Under the pieces are notes generated by a model that worked only from the letters and a program-made list of their open reading frames with translations, was not told the DNA's origin and made no database searches. Shown piece after piece: positions 18,157 to 28,336 of a stretch of 64,000 nucleotides of DNA. Position 1 is the stretch's first letter. Each line of letters opens with the position of its first letter. The translations under genes and the position numbers were made by a program. This stretch comes from Bacteroidota bacterium (GTDB lineage: Bacteria > Bacteroidota > Ignavibacteria > Palsa-1295): positions 23,456 through 87,455 of the forward strand of contig JAUZOQ010000002.1 in assembly GCA_030706385.1 (NCBI GenBank), written 5' to 3'.

Positions 18157-20016
18157 CTATGCCTGCAGCTTGGGATAATGTGCCACAACCCAATTCTTAA
18201 ATGCTTCATTGGCTTTCGAGAAGTCGCCATTTGTAAATTCAGCGATCTTTTCTTTGCCATGAATGACTTTGATATCGGCCTGCAGATCCGGGGTTTTCGC
18301 ATCGCCATGTGTATGTGGAATCTCGGCAAGTTTTTTTGCCTCGGCAATGGCCTGATCGACCGTGCGATTGGCTTGGGCTATCAATGCATCTCCGGAGAAC
18401 GGCTTTCCTGTCAGGCGTTCCACCAGATCGAAAAACCGTTCGGAGTTTCCGAATTTCCAATATCCGTTCTCAAGTTCAGGTCCGATGTGCGGATTATCGG
18501 CGATATAGCCATACTTATCGAGAAAATACTTCCGCGTTTGTTGCACTGCCATTTCAGCAAGAACGTAGCCATGATAGTATGCGCTCGATTCGCCTGCCAG
18601 CAAGTGTGGCACAGCGAGAATCGGCCGAGGTGCTGCCGGAAGAGCATACATGCGTTTTTCAATCTCCGAAATGACTCGCTGAATATTCTCCGGTGTCAAT
18701 TCCGTCTCACGCATTTCATAGATCGCTTTTTCCGCGTAGCAAACTCCAAGCATTCCACGAATAGTTAGCGCGAGAAATGGCTGCTCCTCTCTGATCGCTT
18801 TTTCGATCAACTCAAATGGCATGGGCTTGCCATCTTCATTGATTGCATAGGTTTCAAGCCAATCCGCGTCACTGATAACGGAGTCACAAAACATTGACTG
18901 CGTCTCAGCGTAGGCAACGGAGGTTGGAGCAAATTCCTGTCCGAAACAGGGAGCATTCATCAGCACGTTTGAAAAGTGTGCAGCATGTCCGCCTTCATGA
19001 AAGAGAGTATTGAGCGCTTCTACGCCGGATCCGACTTTATTGGGAATTGCATTGGCGGTAAAATTAATGCGTGCGGGATTCCATTTGCCGTGATTGAAGA
19101 AGGAAGGTACGGGCCCGTGCATAAATCCATTCTCGTATTTTCCCTTGCGATCGATCAGATCGAGTGTCAATGCTGCATTGCGGTACTTAATATTCATTGC
19201 GCTGAACGATCGCGCCCACCGTTCGAGCGAACGAGAGAAAGGATGGTAGGGGTCCATTTCCTTCGCGAGATCGCCACTGCGATAATACCGGAAGTTCCAT
19301 GGCTGGCGAGCAGCCTCACCTTTTTCCTTAGCGAAAGCCTCGACAGCTCGTTTGTTTGCTTCCACTGTCTTTACTTCAAGATCATCGAGCAAGACAAATA
19401 GTTTTTTCTTCGAAAGTCCTTCTGCTTTTTGAACCTTATAATCATAGTAATCCTCGTAGCCACACATCCTGCCAAGCTCATTCCGTTTCTTCACAATTTC
19501 GATGAACCCGTTTGCCAGAACAAAGGGCCCGATAGAAAGCAAGCCTTCGTATGCGGCCTTCCGCATTGCTTCGTCTTTTTCGGAGATGAGCATGTTACTC
19601 AGTTCATTCGTGCTTGCAGGAATTTTCTTTCCGGTCTTTGGATCGATGTACCCAAGTCCCATCCCTCCGCGCTTAACCTGCAATTGTCCTTCCAGCTCGA
19701 TGATTTTCTGTGCAAGAGCCTGCGCCTTCGGATCTTCGATGACGTTCGCATCAAAGAACATTTTCCACCCTTTGAGCGCGATCATTTCATCGGAAGTAGG
19801 AGTTGTCTGTTTTTCAAGCTCGCGCAGTTTTTCCAGCTTGCCTGGATCCTGGATGAACTTCGAAACGGCGATCTCTGCATCGGAACACTTTTTCTGACTT
19901 TCGGCAGGATCACTACCAAGCCCCATCTTTGCTTCCCAAAACGCATCTTCTTTCTTTGTATGCAGGGCAAGATAGTCCCGTGATAATTGGTCGAGATAAG
20001 CAGCTAATTCTGACAT
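18157..20016 (-). CDS. M3-like zinc metallopeptidase (HEGGH motif)
   Basis: ALNTLFHEGGHAAHFSNVLMNAPCFGQEFAPTSVAYAETQSMFCDS has HExxH plus downstream Glu region; M3-like overall. Confidence 0.8.
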   Translation of the reverse strand: MSELAAYLDQLSRDYLALHTKKEDAFWEAKMGLGSDPAESQKKCSDAEIAVSKFIQDPGKLEKLRELEKQTTPTSDEMIALKGWKMFFDANVIEDPKAQALAQKIIELEGQLQVKRGGMGLGYIDPKTGKKIPASTNELSNMLISEKDEAMRKAAYEGLLSIGPFVLANGFIEIVKKRNELGRMCGYEDYYDYKVQKAEGLSKKKLFVLLDDLEVKTVEANKRAVEAFAKEKGEAARQPWNFRYYRSGDLAKEMDPYHPFSRSLERWARSFSAMNIKYRNAALTLDLIDRKGKYENGFMHGPVPSFFNHGKWNPARINFTANAIPNKVGSGVEALNTLFHEGGHAAHFSNVLMNAPCFGQEFAPTSVAYAETQSMFCDSVISDADWLETYAINEDGKPMPFELIEKAIREEQPFLALTIRGMLGVCYAEKAIYEMRETELTPENIQRVISEIEKRMYALPAAPRPILAVPHLLAGESSAYYHGYVLAEMAVQQTRKYFLDKYGYIADNPHIGPELENGYWKFGNSERFFDLVERLTGKPFSGDALIAQANRTVDQAIAEAKKLAEIPHTHGDAKTPDLQADIKVIHGKEKIAEFTNGDFSKANEAFKNWVVAHYPKLQA

Positions 20017-20121
20017 ACTATAAGGTTTAATTAAGTCGAGGTATAGGAACAGGTATTTGGGAAAGGCTGTTACAATAATTTATTGGGTTCATTATTGCCA
20101 CGCTAAAATGCTACCCTCAAA

Positions 20122-22257
20122 ATGAAACACATAGCACTGTTCTTACTCCTCCTCATTTCCAGCGAATTATCTGTAGCCCAACTGAAGTGGGAGTGGCAGA
20201 ACCCTCTTCCGCAGGGGACAATGTTCAATTCTGTTGCAATAACGGACGCAAAGCATGGCTGGATTGTTGGGGGCCAAGGAGCCATTATCTACACCAGTGA
20301 TGGGGGTACAACATGGGCCATCCAATCAAGCGGGGTGCGCTCTGATCTAAATGGAATCTCATTTATCAACAATAAGTGCGGATGGATTGCCAGTTACGAT
20401 GGATTTATCATTCATACAACAAATGGTGGCGAGGTTTGGTCAACCCAGCAAAGTGGTCCACTATTTATGGTTAGCGCTATACAATTCATCGACTCAAATA
20501 ATGGCTGGGCTTCAGGTGGAGGTAGCATTATTATTCATACCACTGACGGCGGCCTTTCTTGGAAGAATCAGACGCAACCTAACAGAGGTAATTTTACCTG
20601 TATTTGCTTTGTCGATAAAAATAATGGGTGGGTAGCTAATGATGAAGGGAATATTCTTCATACGAGCAATGGAGGTGACGAATGGTCTTCTCAACTTTTT
20701 GGACAAATTCAATTCAGGAGTATTACATTCATCGACTCAAATTCGGGGTGGGCCGTTGGATCATATTGGGATTCTGCTGGAATAGAGGGGGTAATTCTGC
20801 ATACGATAAATGCCGGGCTGAAATGGGAAATACAAAACACGGTGTTCGGCTCTGAACTTCTCGGAGTTTCATTCATCGACTTAGTAAACGGTAGTGTTGT
20901 CGGTGTCGACGACAATGCCGGTACTTCATCAGGTCGAGGTGGACAAATTCTGAATACCACCGACGGTGGCATTAGTTGGCAAAAACTACATGCTGGAACA
21001 TTTGCTCTTAATGCCGTTGCATTTGTCAATAAGGATATTGGATGGGCAGTTGGGTTTGGTACGATACTTCGTTCTACAGACGGCGGCAAGTCATTTGAAA
21101 CCCAATCAAACGGAACATTTGAAAAACTTAATGGGCTTTCCTTTGTCGATTCGAATTTTGGATGGGTTGTTGGAAATAATGGCCTAATACTTCATACATC
21201 CAATAGTGGGAAGACGTGGATTAGCCAATTGAGTGGGACAACAGATGATCTCAACGATGTCTCTTTCATTGATTCGAACAAAGGTTGGGCAGTGGGTTCA
21301 GGTAATTTGAACTTGAACGGCTTCATTATTCACACAGAAGACGGTGGCTTAACATGGGTTAATCAATATACTAAGCATTTTGATAGGTTGTATGGTCTCT
21401 CATTCATAGATTCGAGCAATGGCTGGGCAGTAGGGGTACTCGGAACAATTGTCCATACAGTAAATGGCGGCAAAACCTGGATCACGGAGTTGATTGACTC
21501 AGTCCAGGGCTTTTCAAGTATCTACTTTTCTGATTCGGATGATGGATGGGCCGTTGGAAGTAGCGGTACGATACTACATACCTCGGATGGCGGGAATTCC
21601 TGGCATCGTCAGACCAGTCAAATTTCTGATGCGTTAATGGATGTATTTTTTGTGGGCAAGCAAGATGGATGGGCAGTTAATGCGAACGGGAAGATTATCC
21701 ATACTAGCGACGCTGGTAGTAGTTGGGAAATGCAACCGAGTGGAACACTGTATATGCTTTCCGGCATTTATTTTCGCGATGCCAAGACGGGATGGTGCGT
21801 TGGAGCAAATGGAACACTGCTCAGTACGACAAACGGAGGCGATACTTGGCTACTTGATAGCAGCATTACTGAAAATACGTTATCGGGAATCGCATTTGGT
21901 GGCGGCAATAATGGTTGGATCATTGGGGATGAGGGTACGATTCTTCATACTTCGAATGCTAACCCTACCAGTAATGCTTCATATCCGAACTTGCATTCGG
22001 AGAGTCCTTCAATTCTCAATTATCCAAACCCTTTCAACTCTACCACCAGTTTCACGTTCGATATTCTTAAGCCAGCTGTTGTAACCATTCGCATACTCAA
22101 TACACTCGGAATAGAAATGTTTCGAATCGAGTCTCGATACGAGAATGAAGGCACTCACGAAGTTAGATGGGATGCCAATAATGTTCCGAGTGGTATTTAT
22201 TTCTGTGAATTGCGTAGCGAGACATATTCTAAGGTAATCCGTATTATTCATTTATGA
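20122..22257 (+). CDS. YCF48-like multi-repeat beta-propeller protein with T9SS sorting domain
   Basis: Repeats of 'FIDSNxGWAVGxxGTILHTxDGGxTW'; C-terminus LNYPNPFNSTTSFTFDILKPAVVTIRILNTLG...VPSGIYFCELRSETYSKVIRIIHL. Confidence 0.9.
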   Translation: MKHIALFLLLLISSELSVAQLKWEWQNPLPQGTMFNSVAITDAKHGWIVGGQGAIIYTSDGGTTWAIQSSGVRSDLNGISFINNKCGWIASYDGFIIHTTNGGEVWSTQQSGPLFMVSAIQFIDSNNGWASGGGSIIIHTTDGGLSWKNQTQPNRGNFTCICFVDKNNGWVANDEGNILHTSNGGDEWSSQLFGQIQFRSITFIDSNSGWAVGSYWDSAGIEGVILHTINAGLKWEIQNTVFGSELLGVSFIDLVNGSVVGVDDNAGTSSGRGGQILNTTDGGISWQKLHAGTFALNAVAFVNKDIGWAVGFGTILRSTDGGKSFETQSNGTFEKLNGLSFVDSNFGWVVGNNGLILHTSNSGKTWISQLSGTTDDLNDVSFIDSNKGWAVGSGNLNLNGFIIHTEDGGLTWVNQYTKHFDRLYGLSFIDSSNGWAVGVLGTIVHTVNGGKTWITELIDSVQGFSSIYFSDSDDGWAVGSSGTILHTSDGGNSWHRQTSQISDALMDVFFVGKQDGWAVNANGKIIHTSDAGSSWEMQPSGTLYMLSGIYFRDAKTGWCVGANGTLLSTTNGGDTWLLDSSITENTLSGIAFGGGNNGWIIGDEGTILHTSNANPTSNASYPNLHSESPSILNYPNPFNSTTSFTFDILKPAVVTIRILNTLGIEMFRIESRYENEGTHEVRWDANNVPSGIYFCELRSETYSKVIRIIHL

Positions 22258-22751
22258 GCTACATTCCTTTCGACCAACTTCCCGATTCGTCCCGTCTGTG
22301 GATATTTGCTGCTAACCGTGCCTTGAGCGATGCCGAAGCCGATATGCTTACGCGCGAGATGCAGACATTCTGCAACTCCTGGTTGGCGCATAATACGCCT
22401 GTCACCGGAAGTGCCATGATGAAATACAATCAATTTCTTTTTGTAGCGGCCGATGCTGCTTCATTCCCATCAGGATGCTCGACCGATGAGATGATGCGGC
22501 GCGTTAGAATCCTGGGTGAAACGTACGGAGTAGAATTCTTCGGAATGCCTCGAGTCCAATACCGCGAGAACGGTACGATCCGTTCGATTAATCGCAGTGA
22601 CTTTGAAGAGAGTGCTAAAGGAGGGAAGGTCACTTCTGAAACAAAGGTCTTTGATAACACACTCACCACTCTGAAAGAATTTCGAGAAGGCAAATGGGAA
22701 TTGTCCGCCAAGAATACGTGGCATGCGCGGGCTTTCGATTTTGTGTCTTGA
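22254..22751 (+). CDS. Conserved Bacteroidota protein of unknown function (homologues often labelled 'ABC transporter ATPase')
   Basis: MSYIPFDQLPDSSRLWIFAANRALSDAEADML...TWHARAFDF matches a recalled family pattern; no Walker A/B motif; ATGA overlap with upstream CDS. Confidence 0.65.
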   Translation: MSYIPFDQLPDSSRLWIFAANRALSDAEADMLTREMQTFCNSWLAHNTPVTGSAMMKYNQFLFVAADAASFPSGCSTDEMMRRVRILGETYGVEFFGMPRVQYRENGTIRSINRSDFEESAKGGKVTSETKVFDNTLTTLKEFREGKWELSAKNTWHARAFDFVS

Positions 22752-23003
22752 TTTTGCTATTCTCGGTTGATACAATTCTTGCTCCCCTCCTCTATTTACG
22801 TCGTGACTCATTGACAATATTTATTATTTTTTCTACCATCTCCCCACTTCTCTCCACCGATTTAGTCAATGTTTTCAAGGCCTCCGGAAGTGCAAGAAGT
22901 ATTTTAAAATATAATTTGCATTTCAGCTAAAATGTGCGTATATTTCACCGAACACCCTAGAAGGCTATCTTACCTAAATCTGAATCACGGAGGTATCACG
23001 TTT

Positions 23004-23951
23004 ATGAGTGAAAGTACTACGAAGGAACATTCCCCTATACTGCAGAGCTTCCCCGCTCTCTCCATGGAAGATGAAAGAAACCATTCACTGACAAAAGCTC
23101 CCCTGGCATCGACAAATTCCATCACGCAGAGGCCCTTGATAAAAATCACGGATGCAGAGCTTCGTGCCCGAGTTCAGTGGATCCACCATACCACTCCTCA
23201 CTTCGAGATCTCCTATGACAAGATCTGTCTGCATACCGTGGAGATCGAAATGCTTGCCCAAGTGCTGGAATCTGCATACGGAAGTATCTTTTCGTTAACG
23301 CATGAAGGAATTACGGAAAGATTTCCGATTTATCTTACCGACCTGCGTTCACCTTCCTTGATGGGCAGAAGAACATCGACTCATTTCAGTGGCGGTGAGC
23401 GGGCGATCTATCTCGTTCGTAACAGTCATGAATCGCTCGATACCGAGTTGATTGCCATGCTTACTCATGCCATGCGTTTTCCTCGCTACATCAAGCACTA
23501 TGGCATTACACGCGGTTGGGCTTTGATGGAAGATGCGTTCGCCACATTCTTGAGCGGACGTTTGCACGGTAATCCGAAGCATGCCTATCCATTCTATGGC
23601 GTAGAGCCGGATATTATTGCCCATTATCTGAAAGAGCATGCCGTTCTGCCGAAGCTCTTCTATTCATGGCATTCTCTGCGCTTTGCATCCGAACTCGAAC
23701 GACGCGTCCTGGCCGGAGCATTTCTGCTTTATCTCGGTGATACGGCAAGCGATGATCGCGTTGTTGAGTTCTCCAAATACGATAATGAGATCACCGCCGA
23801 TACATTCAGAGTTTTCTTCTCGAAAAATCTTGAAGAACTAGAAGATCACTGGTCGGAACATCTTCCGAAATCGCTTCTGAGCAATACGGAAACGGAGTAT
23901 CGTGAAATGATGGAGTACTGGAAGAAAATGATGAGCTGGAGAACAATTTGA
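23004..23951 (+). CDS. Peptidase MA-like (gluzincin-fold) protein lacking HExxH
   Basis: Start at MSESTTKEHSP with AGGAGG-like RBS (acggaggtatcacgttt). FEISYDKICLHTVEIEMLAQVLESAYG...YLVRN...LIAMLTHAMRF...RGWALMEDAFATFLSGR. Confidence 0.55.
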   Translation: MSESTTKEHSPILQSFPALSMEDERNHSLTKAPLASTNSITQRPLIKITDAELRARVQWIHHTTPHFEISYDKICLHTVEIEMLAQVLESAYGSIFSLTHEGITERFPIYLTDLRSPSLMGRRTSTHFSGGERAIYLVRNSHESLDTELIAMLTHAMRFPRYIKHYGITRGWALMEDAFATFLSGRLHGNPKHAYPFYGVEPDIIAHYLKEHAVLPKLFYSWHSLRFASELERRVLAGAFLLYLGDTASDDRVVEFSKYDNEITADTFRVFFSKNLEELEDHWSEHLPKSLLSNTETEYREMMEYWKKMMSWRTI

Positions 23952-23979
23952 AAAATATGTAGCAAGAGCACAGTGTTGC

Positions 23980-25254
23980 TTAGGACATCTTTTTTATCCT
24001 GGCTACAAAAAAACCGTCGCACCTATCCTGTTCGGGATGGGTGCGTTTTTTTTCTTCCAGTCGGAATTCAGGATGTTCAGTGCAGAACCACTCGATCTGT
24101 TCTTCGCCTTCTTTATGCAAGAGAGAGCATGTTGCATAAAGCAGTGTCCCACTGGGCTTCACGAATTGGGTATTCGCTTCTAATATAGTTCGCTGCTTTT
24201 CGATCAACTCTTCCAGCATTACTTCGGTGAGATTCCATTTAATACTGGGATTGCGGCGCAACGTGCCGGTACCCGTGCAGGGAACATCGAGCATGACGAT
24301 ATCAAAGAAACCCGCTTTATCGGCCATTACGGATTCATACTTGTCCGGTTGAACGATACGGATATTTTGGGCATGACTGCGCACGACGCGCTTTTTTAAT
24401 TCGATCAATTTGTTTGGATCGACATCGGTAGCAAAGATCTCTCCCTGATTTTCAAGTAAGGATGAAAAATGCAGAGTTTTCCCGCCCGCTCCCGCACAAG
24501 CATCGAGTATCTTAATGCGCTTGGAGTGAATATCTGCAAACGGCGCAACAAGCTGGCTTGCCTCATCCTGGATCTCGAACGCGCCGCGTTTGAATGGTGC
24601 CAAATCCCATACATTCAGCCGCTTCTGAAGCACTAACCCATAGTCCGATATTTTCGAAAGCTCCGTTTCGATTCCGAGTGATCCGAGTTCTTCCTGAAGC
24701 TCATTGCGGCTCGTAATAGCAGTGTTAACCCGAAGCACGGTAGGAGCCTCAGCATTCAGAGATGCAAGGAGAGCTTCGGTATCGGTGTCATATTGATGCT
24801 CGATCTCTTTTACAAACCAAAGCGGAAAGGAGTAAAGGATTGATAGTCGCTCGGTCTTCGGCAGAAGGAATAAGCGTTGTTCTTCCCGCTGGCGATCTTC
24901 CATCGCAGTGAATACAGCGAGAGGATAATCAGATGCGAATTCATTCGGAAGATTTCGGAGAAGCTGCTGCATCTCCATAGAAGAAATGTTCTCGAAGACG
25001 ATAAAATATGCTGCAATCACAAGCTCGGCTTTGTGTATCTCGGAAGGGAATGCATCCTGTTGGATCGCTTCCAGTCTCAGGAAATTCTTGATCGAACCGA
25101 AGTATGCAGTGGCGATCGCACGTCGATCGCTCGAACCAAGATATTTTCGGTTCATAAAAAAACGGCGCAGCACGGCATCGGCGGGAATAATGGAGTTATT
25201 CGCGAACTCGGAATATGCTTCGATCGTATGACCTATCAGACTTGCTTTTTGCAT
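23980..25254 (-). CDS. RsmB/NOP-family 16S rRNA (cytosine-C5) methyltransferase
   Basis: LDACAGAGGKTLHFSSLL, MLDVPCTGTGTLRRNPSIKW, LLYATCSLLHKEGEEQIEWF, DGFFVARIKK. Confidence 0.93.
   Translation of the reverse strand: MQKASLIGHTIEAYSEFANNSIIPADAVLRRFFMNRKYLGSSDRRAIATAYFGSIKNFLRLEAIQQDAFPSEIHKAELVIAAYFIVFENISSMEMQQLLRNLPNEFASDYPLAVFTAMEDRQREEQRLFLLPKTERLSILYSFPLWFVKEIEHQYDTDTEALLASLNAEAPTVLRVNTAITSRNELQEELGSLGIETELSKISDYGLVLQKRLNVWDLAPFKRGAFEIQDEASQLVAPFADIHSKRIKILDACAGAGGKTLHFSSLLENQGEIFATDVDPNKLIELKKRVVRSHAQNIRIVQPDKYESVMADKAGFFDIVMLDVPCTGTGTLRRNPSIKWNLTEVMLEELIEKQRTILEANTQFVKPSGTLLYATCSLLHKEGEEQIEWFCTEHPEFRLEEKKRTHPEQDRCDGFFVARIKKMS
24018..24053 (+). terminator. Intrinsic terminator inside the 3' coding end of the convergent rsmB-like gene
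   Basis: cgcacctatcc-tgttcg-ggatgggtgcg (one G-T pair) followed by 8 T; downstream of the + CDS ending at 23951. The minus strand also has a T-run beyond the hairpin. Confidence 0.7.
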
Positions 25255-26307
25255 TTAGAGCGGAACTCGTGCCATGGCACTTAGTGAGAGATCGCTCGAG
25301 ATGCCGCGATCGAGCTTCAACGCCCCAAGCATGGCGATCATTGCAGCATTATCGGTCGAGAGCATCGGCCGCGGCGAGAAGAATCTTTTCTTCTGCTCGT
25401 CACAAGTGGTTTTGAATTGTGATCGAAGTAGACTATTGGCGCTGACTCCTCCGACGCAGACAATATCACGAATGTTGCGTTCACGCGCAGCGCGAATTGT
25501 CTTCCCCACAAGTACATCGACAACGGCCTGTTGGAAAGAGGCTGCGATATCGGCTGACCGGGTGCTAAGGATTCCCGGATTATCGCGGAGATAGTATAAG
25601 ACAGAAGTCTTTATACCGCTAAAGCTAAAATCGAACGTCTCGTCATTCATCATCGAGCGTGGGAATTTCACGAACGTCGGATCGCCGCTCTTCGCCGCTC
25701 TATCGATCACCGGCCCTGCCGGATATCCCATACCAAGCATCTTCCCGACCTTATCGAAAGCCTCGCCAGCCGCATCGTCCAAGGTCTTGCCAATGACAGA
25801 GTAGCGGCCAATATCTTCAACAACAACAAGCAATGTATGTCCGCCGGAAACGACGAGAGCAAGAAAAGGAAGTTCAGGCTTTTCCTCTTCAAGCATTGCA
25901 GAGAAGATATGAGCCTCGATATGATGCACTCCGATGAGCGGAACACTGAGGGAAAGAGCCATTCCCTTTGCGAAATTCAGCCCTACCAGAAGTGCTCCCA
26001 TTAATCCGGGTGCAAAGGTCGCCGCAATTGCTGTGATGTCGTGCGCGGAGACGCCGGCTTTGGCTAGAGCTTCTTCGGCAATGGGGACGATGGATCGGAT
26101 ATGGGCGCGCGATGCAAGTTCGGGGACTACGCCTCCAAATGAAGTATGAAAATGCTGTGATGAAATGATGACGGAGGCAATATCGCGGCCGCGCAGGATC
26201 GCTGCGCTTGTTTCATCGCAGGAGCTTTCGATTCCGAGAATTATTCCCTCATTCGGCAGCGATATTTTCACGTGCTCCAATTGCTTCTTGTTCTTTGAAA
26301 TATTCAA
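25255..26307 (-). CDS. tsaD: tRNA N6-adenosine threonylcarbamoyltransferase TsaD
   Basis: ILGIESSCDETSAAI, SRAHIRSIVPIAEEAL, HHIEAHIFSAML, VSGGHTLLV, VCVGGVSANSLLR, MLSTDNAAMIAMLG. Confidence 0.96.
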   Translation of the reverse strand: MNISKNKKQLEHVKISLPNEGIILGIESSCDETSAAILRGRDIASVIISSQHFHTSFGGVVPELASRAHIRSIVPIAEEALAKAGVSAHDITAIAATFAPGLMGALLVGLNFAKGMALSLSVPLIGVHHIEAHIFSAMLEEEKPELPFLALVVSGGHTLLVVVEDIGRYSVIGKTLDDAAGEAFDKVGKMLGMGYPAGPVIDRAAKSGDPTFVKFPRSMMNDETFDFSFSGIKTSVLYYLRDNPGILSTRSADIAASFQQAVVDVLVGKTIRAARERNIRDIVCVGGVSANSLLRSQFKTTCDEQKKRFFSPRPMLSTDNAAMIAMLGALKLDRGISSDLSLSAMARVPL

Positions 26308-28279
26308 CGATCTTCTTCATTGCCGCCAGCCCTACCAGACGCACAAGTTCCGGTTCGGATGTATGCCGGACCCCTTCGACGGAACCGCATTCCTCCAATA
26401 GCTTCATTGCTTTCTTCTTTCCGACTCCGGGAATTTGTGTTAATTCCGTTTGAAGGGTTCGCTTGTCGCGCAGCGAGCGGTGAAAGGTTATTGCAAATCG
26501 ATGTGCCTCATCTCTGATCTGCTGCAACAATCGCAAACTACTAGATGACTTTGGCAGAAGCAGTGAATCAGAACTGCCGACGGTAAAGACCTCTTCCAAT
26601 CTCTTCGCCAACCCGATCACCGGAATATGCGTCAATTTCAATTCCGTGAGAACTTCATACGCACTCGAGAGCTGGCCCTTTCCACCGTCAATAACGATTA
26701 GATCCGGAAGTTCAGCATTATCTTCAAGCAGTTTGGCATACCGCCGGTAGACTACTTCCTTCATGGATGCAAAATCATCTATTCCTGGTACAGTCCTGAT
26801 CTTGTATTTGCGATATTCGGATTTTTTTGGCTTCGCATTTTCGAAATAGACCATTGAGCTGACGGTTTCCGATCCCTGAAAATGCGAATTATCGAAGCAC
26901 TCGATATGCCGCGGAGTCTTTTTCAAATGCAGATCACGTTGCAAGGCTTTCAGAACATGGGGTACGAAATCGTCCTGCTTTAATTTTTGGATCTTGATCT
27001 CTCCGAGCAGGAATTTGGCATTCGATTGCACCATGGAAATCAGCTTCGCCTTCTCGCCGATCTTCGGCACGATGAGCTTTGGGGGTTTCATTGCCGAGCT
27101 ATCATCATCGTTCGATAACTCACGAGTCCTTCTGGCAAGCCACGCTTCGAATGTGTCTGGATCGGTTAGCTCGATAGGCAGAAATATTTCTTCCGGAATG
27201 AAATCGGTTGCCGAATAATACCGCTCCAGTAATGCCTCCAACACTTCTTCCTGCTCCTTGCCTTCGACGTTGGCAAAGAAAAACTGCTGCTTACCCGTGA
27301 TCTTTCCGTCCCGAACTTTGAATACGATTCCGCAGGCATCATCTTCCTCGGAGGCGACGGCAAAGATATCGCGATCGACGAGTTCCTCAGTTACCACTTT
27401 TTGCTTGCTGACATAATCGGCGAGCACGGCAAGTTGATCACGCTTCTCCGCTGCTTTCTCGAATTCCATGATTGCCGAAAGTCTTTGCATCTCTTCGCGA
27501 AGCTCATGCTCTACATCCTTCGTCCTTCCGGAGAGAAGCTGCTTCACTTTCTTGATCATCGAGCCATAATGCTCCTGCGAAACGAGACCCTCGCACGGTC
27601 CTTCACATCGCTTAATATGATATTCCAGACATACACGAATCTTCTTTCTGCGAATAAAATCATCGTCGATATCGAAATCACATGTTCGGATCGGGAAGAT
27701 CTCCCGAAGTGTGCGAATCAGGTAACGCAGGTACAAGGCCTCAGTATATGGGCCGTAGTATTTGGATCCGTCATGCCGCTTTCTCCGAGTCGTAAATACT
27801 CTCGGATAGGGTTCATTGGTCACGACCACCCACGGATACGTCTTATCGTCTTTAAGCATGACGTTATACCGCGGCTTCAATTTTTTGATCAGCGTATTCT
27901 CCAGGATCAGCGCTTCGACATCGCTATCGGTCAGGAGCAATTCGACATCGGCGATCTTTTCGACCAAGACTCGAAGTTTTGCATCGCCCGTGCCACGACG
28001 ATAGTTTTGAAAATAGGACCGGACGCGGTTCTTCAGATTTTTTGCCTTGCCAACATAAATGACCTTACCTGCTGCATTCTTGAATTGGTAGACTCCGGGA
28101 GATTTCGGAAGGGATTCCAATCTCTCTTCCAATGTAAAATCATCGATGGTAACTGCGAGATGAAATTGCTCGCCTTCGGCTGCTATAGTCAGGGCGTCCT
28201 CTTCCTGTTCGGCCTCATCGTCGAACTGAGGCGGATAATCATCGCCGTCGTATATTGGAAGTGGAAAGGTATCTGACAT
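26249..28279 (-). CDS. uvrC: Excinuclease ABC subunit UvrC
   Basis: GIY-YIG (LPKSPGVYQFKNAAGKVIYVGKAKNLKNRVRSYF), UVR domain, HIECFDNSHFQGSETVSSMVYFENAKPKKSEYRKYKI, C-terminal HhH. Confidence 0.96.
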   Translation of the reverse strand: MSDTFPLPIYDGDDYPPQFDDEAEQEEDALTIAAEGEQFHLAVTIDDFTLEERLESLPKSPGVYQFKNAAGKVIYVGKAKNLKNRVRSYFQNYRRGTGDAKLRVLVEKIADVELLLTDSDVEALILENTLIKKLKPRYNVMLKDDKTYPWVVVTNEPYPRVFTTRRKRHDGSKYYGPYTEALYLRYLIRTLREIFPIRTCDFDIDDDFIRRKKIRVCLEYHIKRCEGPCEGLVSQEHYGSMIKKVKQLLSGRTKDVEHELREEMQRLSAIMEFEKAAEKRDQLAVLADYVSKQKVVTEELVDRDIFAVASEEDDACGIVFKVRDGKITGKQQFFFANVEGKEQEEVLEALLERYYSATDFIPEEIFLPIELTDPDTFEAWLARRTRELSNDDDSSAMKPPKLIVPKIGEKAKLISMVQSNAKFLLGEIKIQKLKQDDFVPHVLKALQRDLHLKKTPRHIECFDNSHFQGSETVSSMVYFENAKPKKSEYRKYKIRTVPGIDDFASMKEVVYRRYAKLLEDNAELPDLIVIDGGKGQLSSAYEVLTELKLTHIPVIGLAKRLEEVFTVGSSDSLLLPKSSSSLRLLQQIRDEAHRFAITFHRSLRDKRTLQTELTQIPGVGKKKAMKLLEECGSVEGVRHTSEPELVRLVGLAAMKKIVEYFKEQEAIGARENIAAE

Positions 28280-28283
28280 AAAA

Positions 28284-28315
28284 AGTAGGCAGTTAACAGT
28301 GAGCAGTAAACAGTT
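28284..28315 (-). repeat. Heptanucleotide repeat array (ACTGNNN on minus strand)
   Basis: + strand agtaggc agttaac agtgagc agtaaac agtt; reverse complement ACTGTTT ACTGCTC ACTGTTA ACTGCCT ACT. Confidence 0.8.
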
Positions 28316-28336
28316 GAACGGAACAGGGCAGCCATA

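Noticed and set aside
19429-19983. 184-aa plus ORF opposite the M3-like peptidase
   Set aside because: Antisense shadow of a well-supported metallopeptidase.
27401-28276. 291-aa plus ORF opposite uvrC
   Set aside because: Antisense to conserved uvrC; length explained by codon bias.
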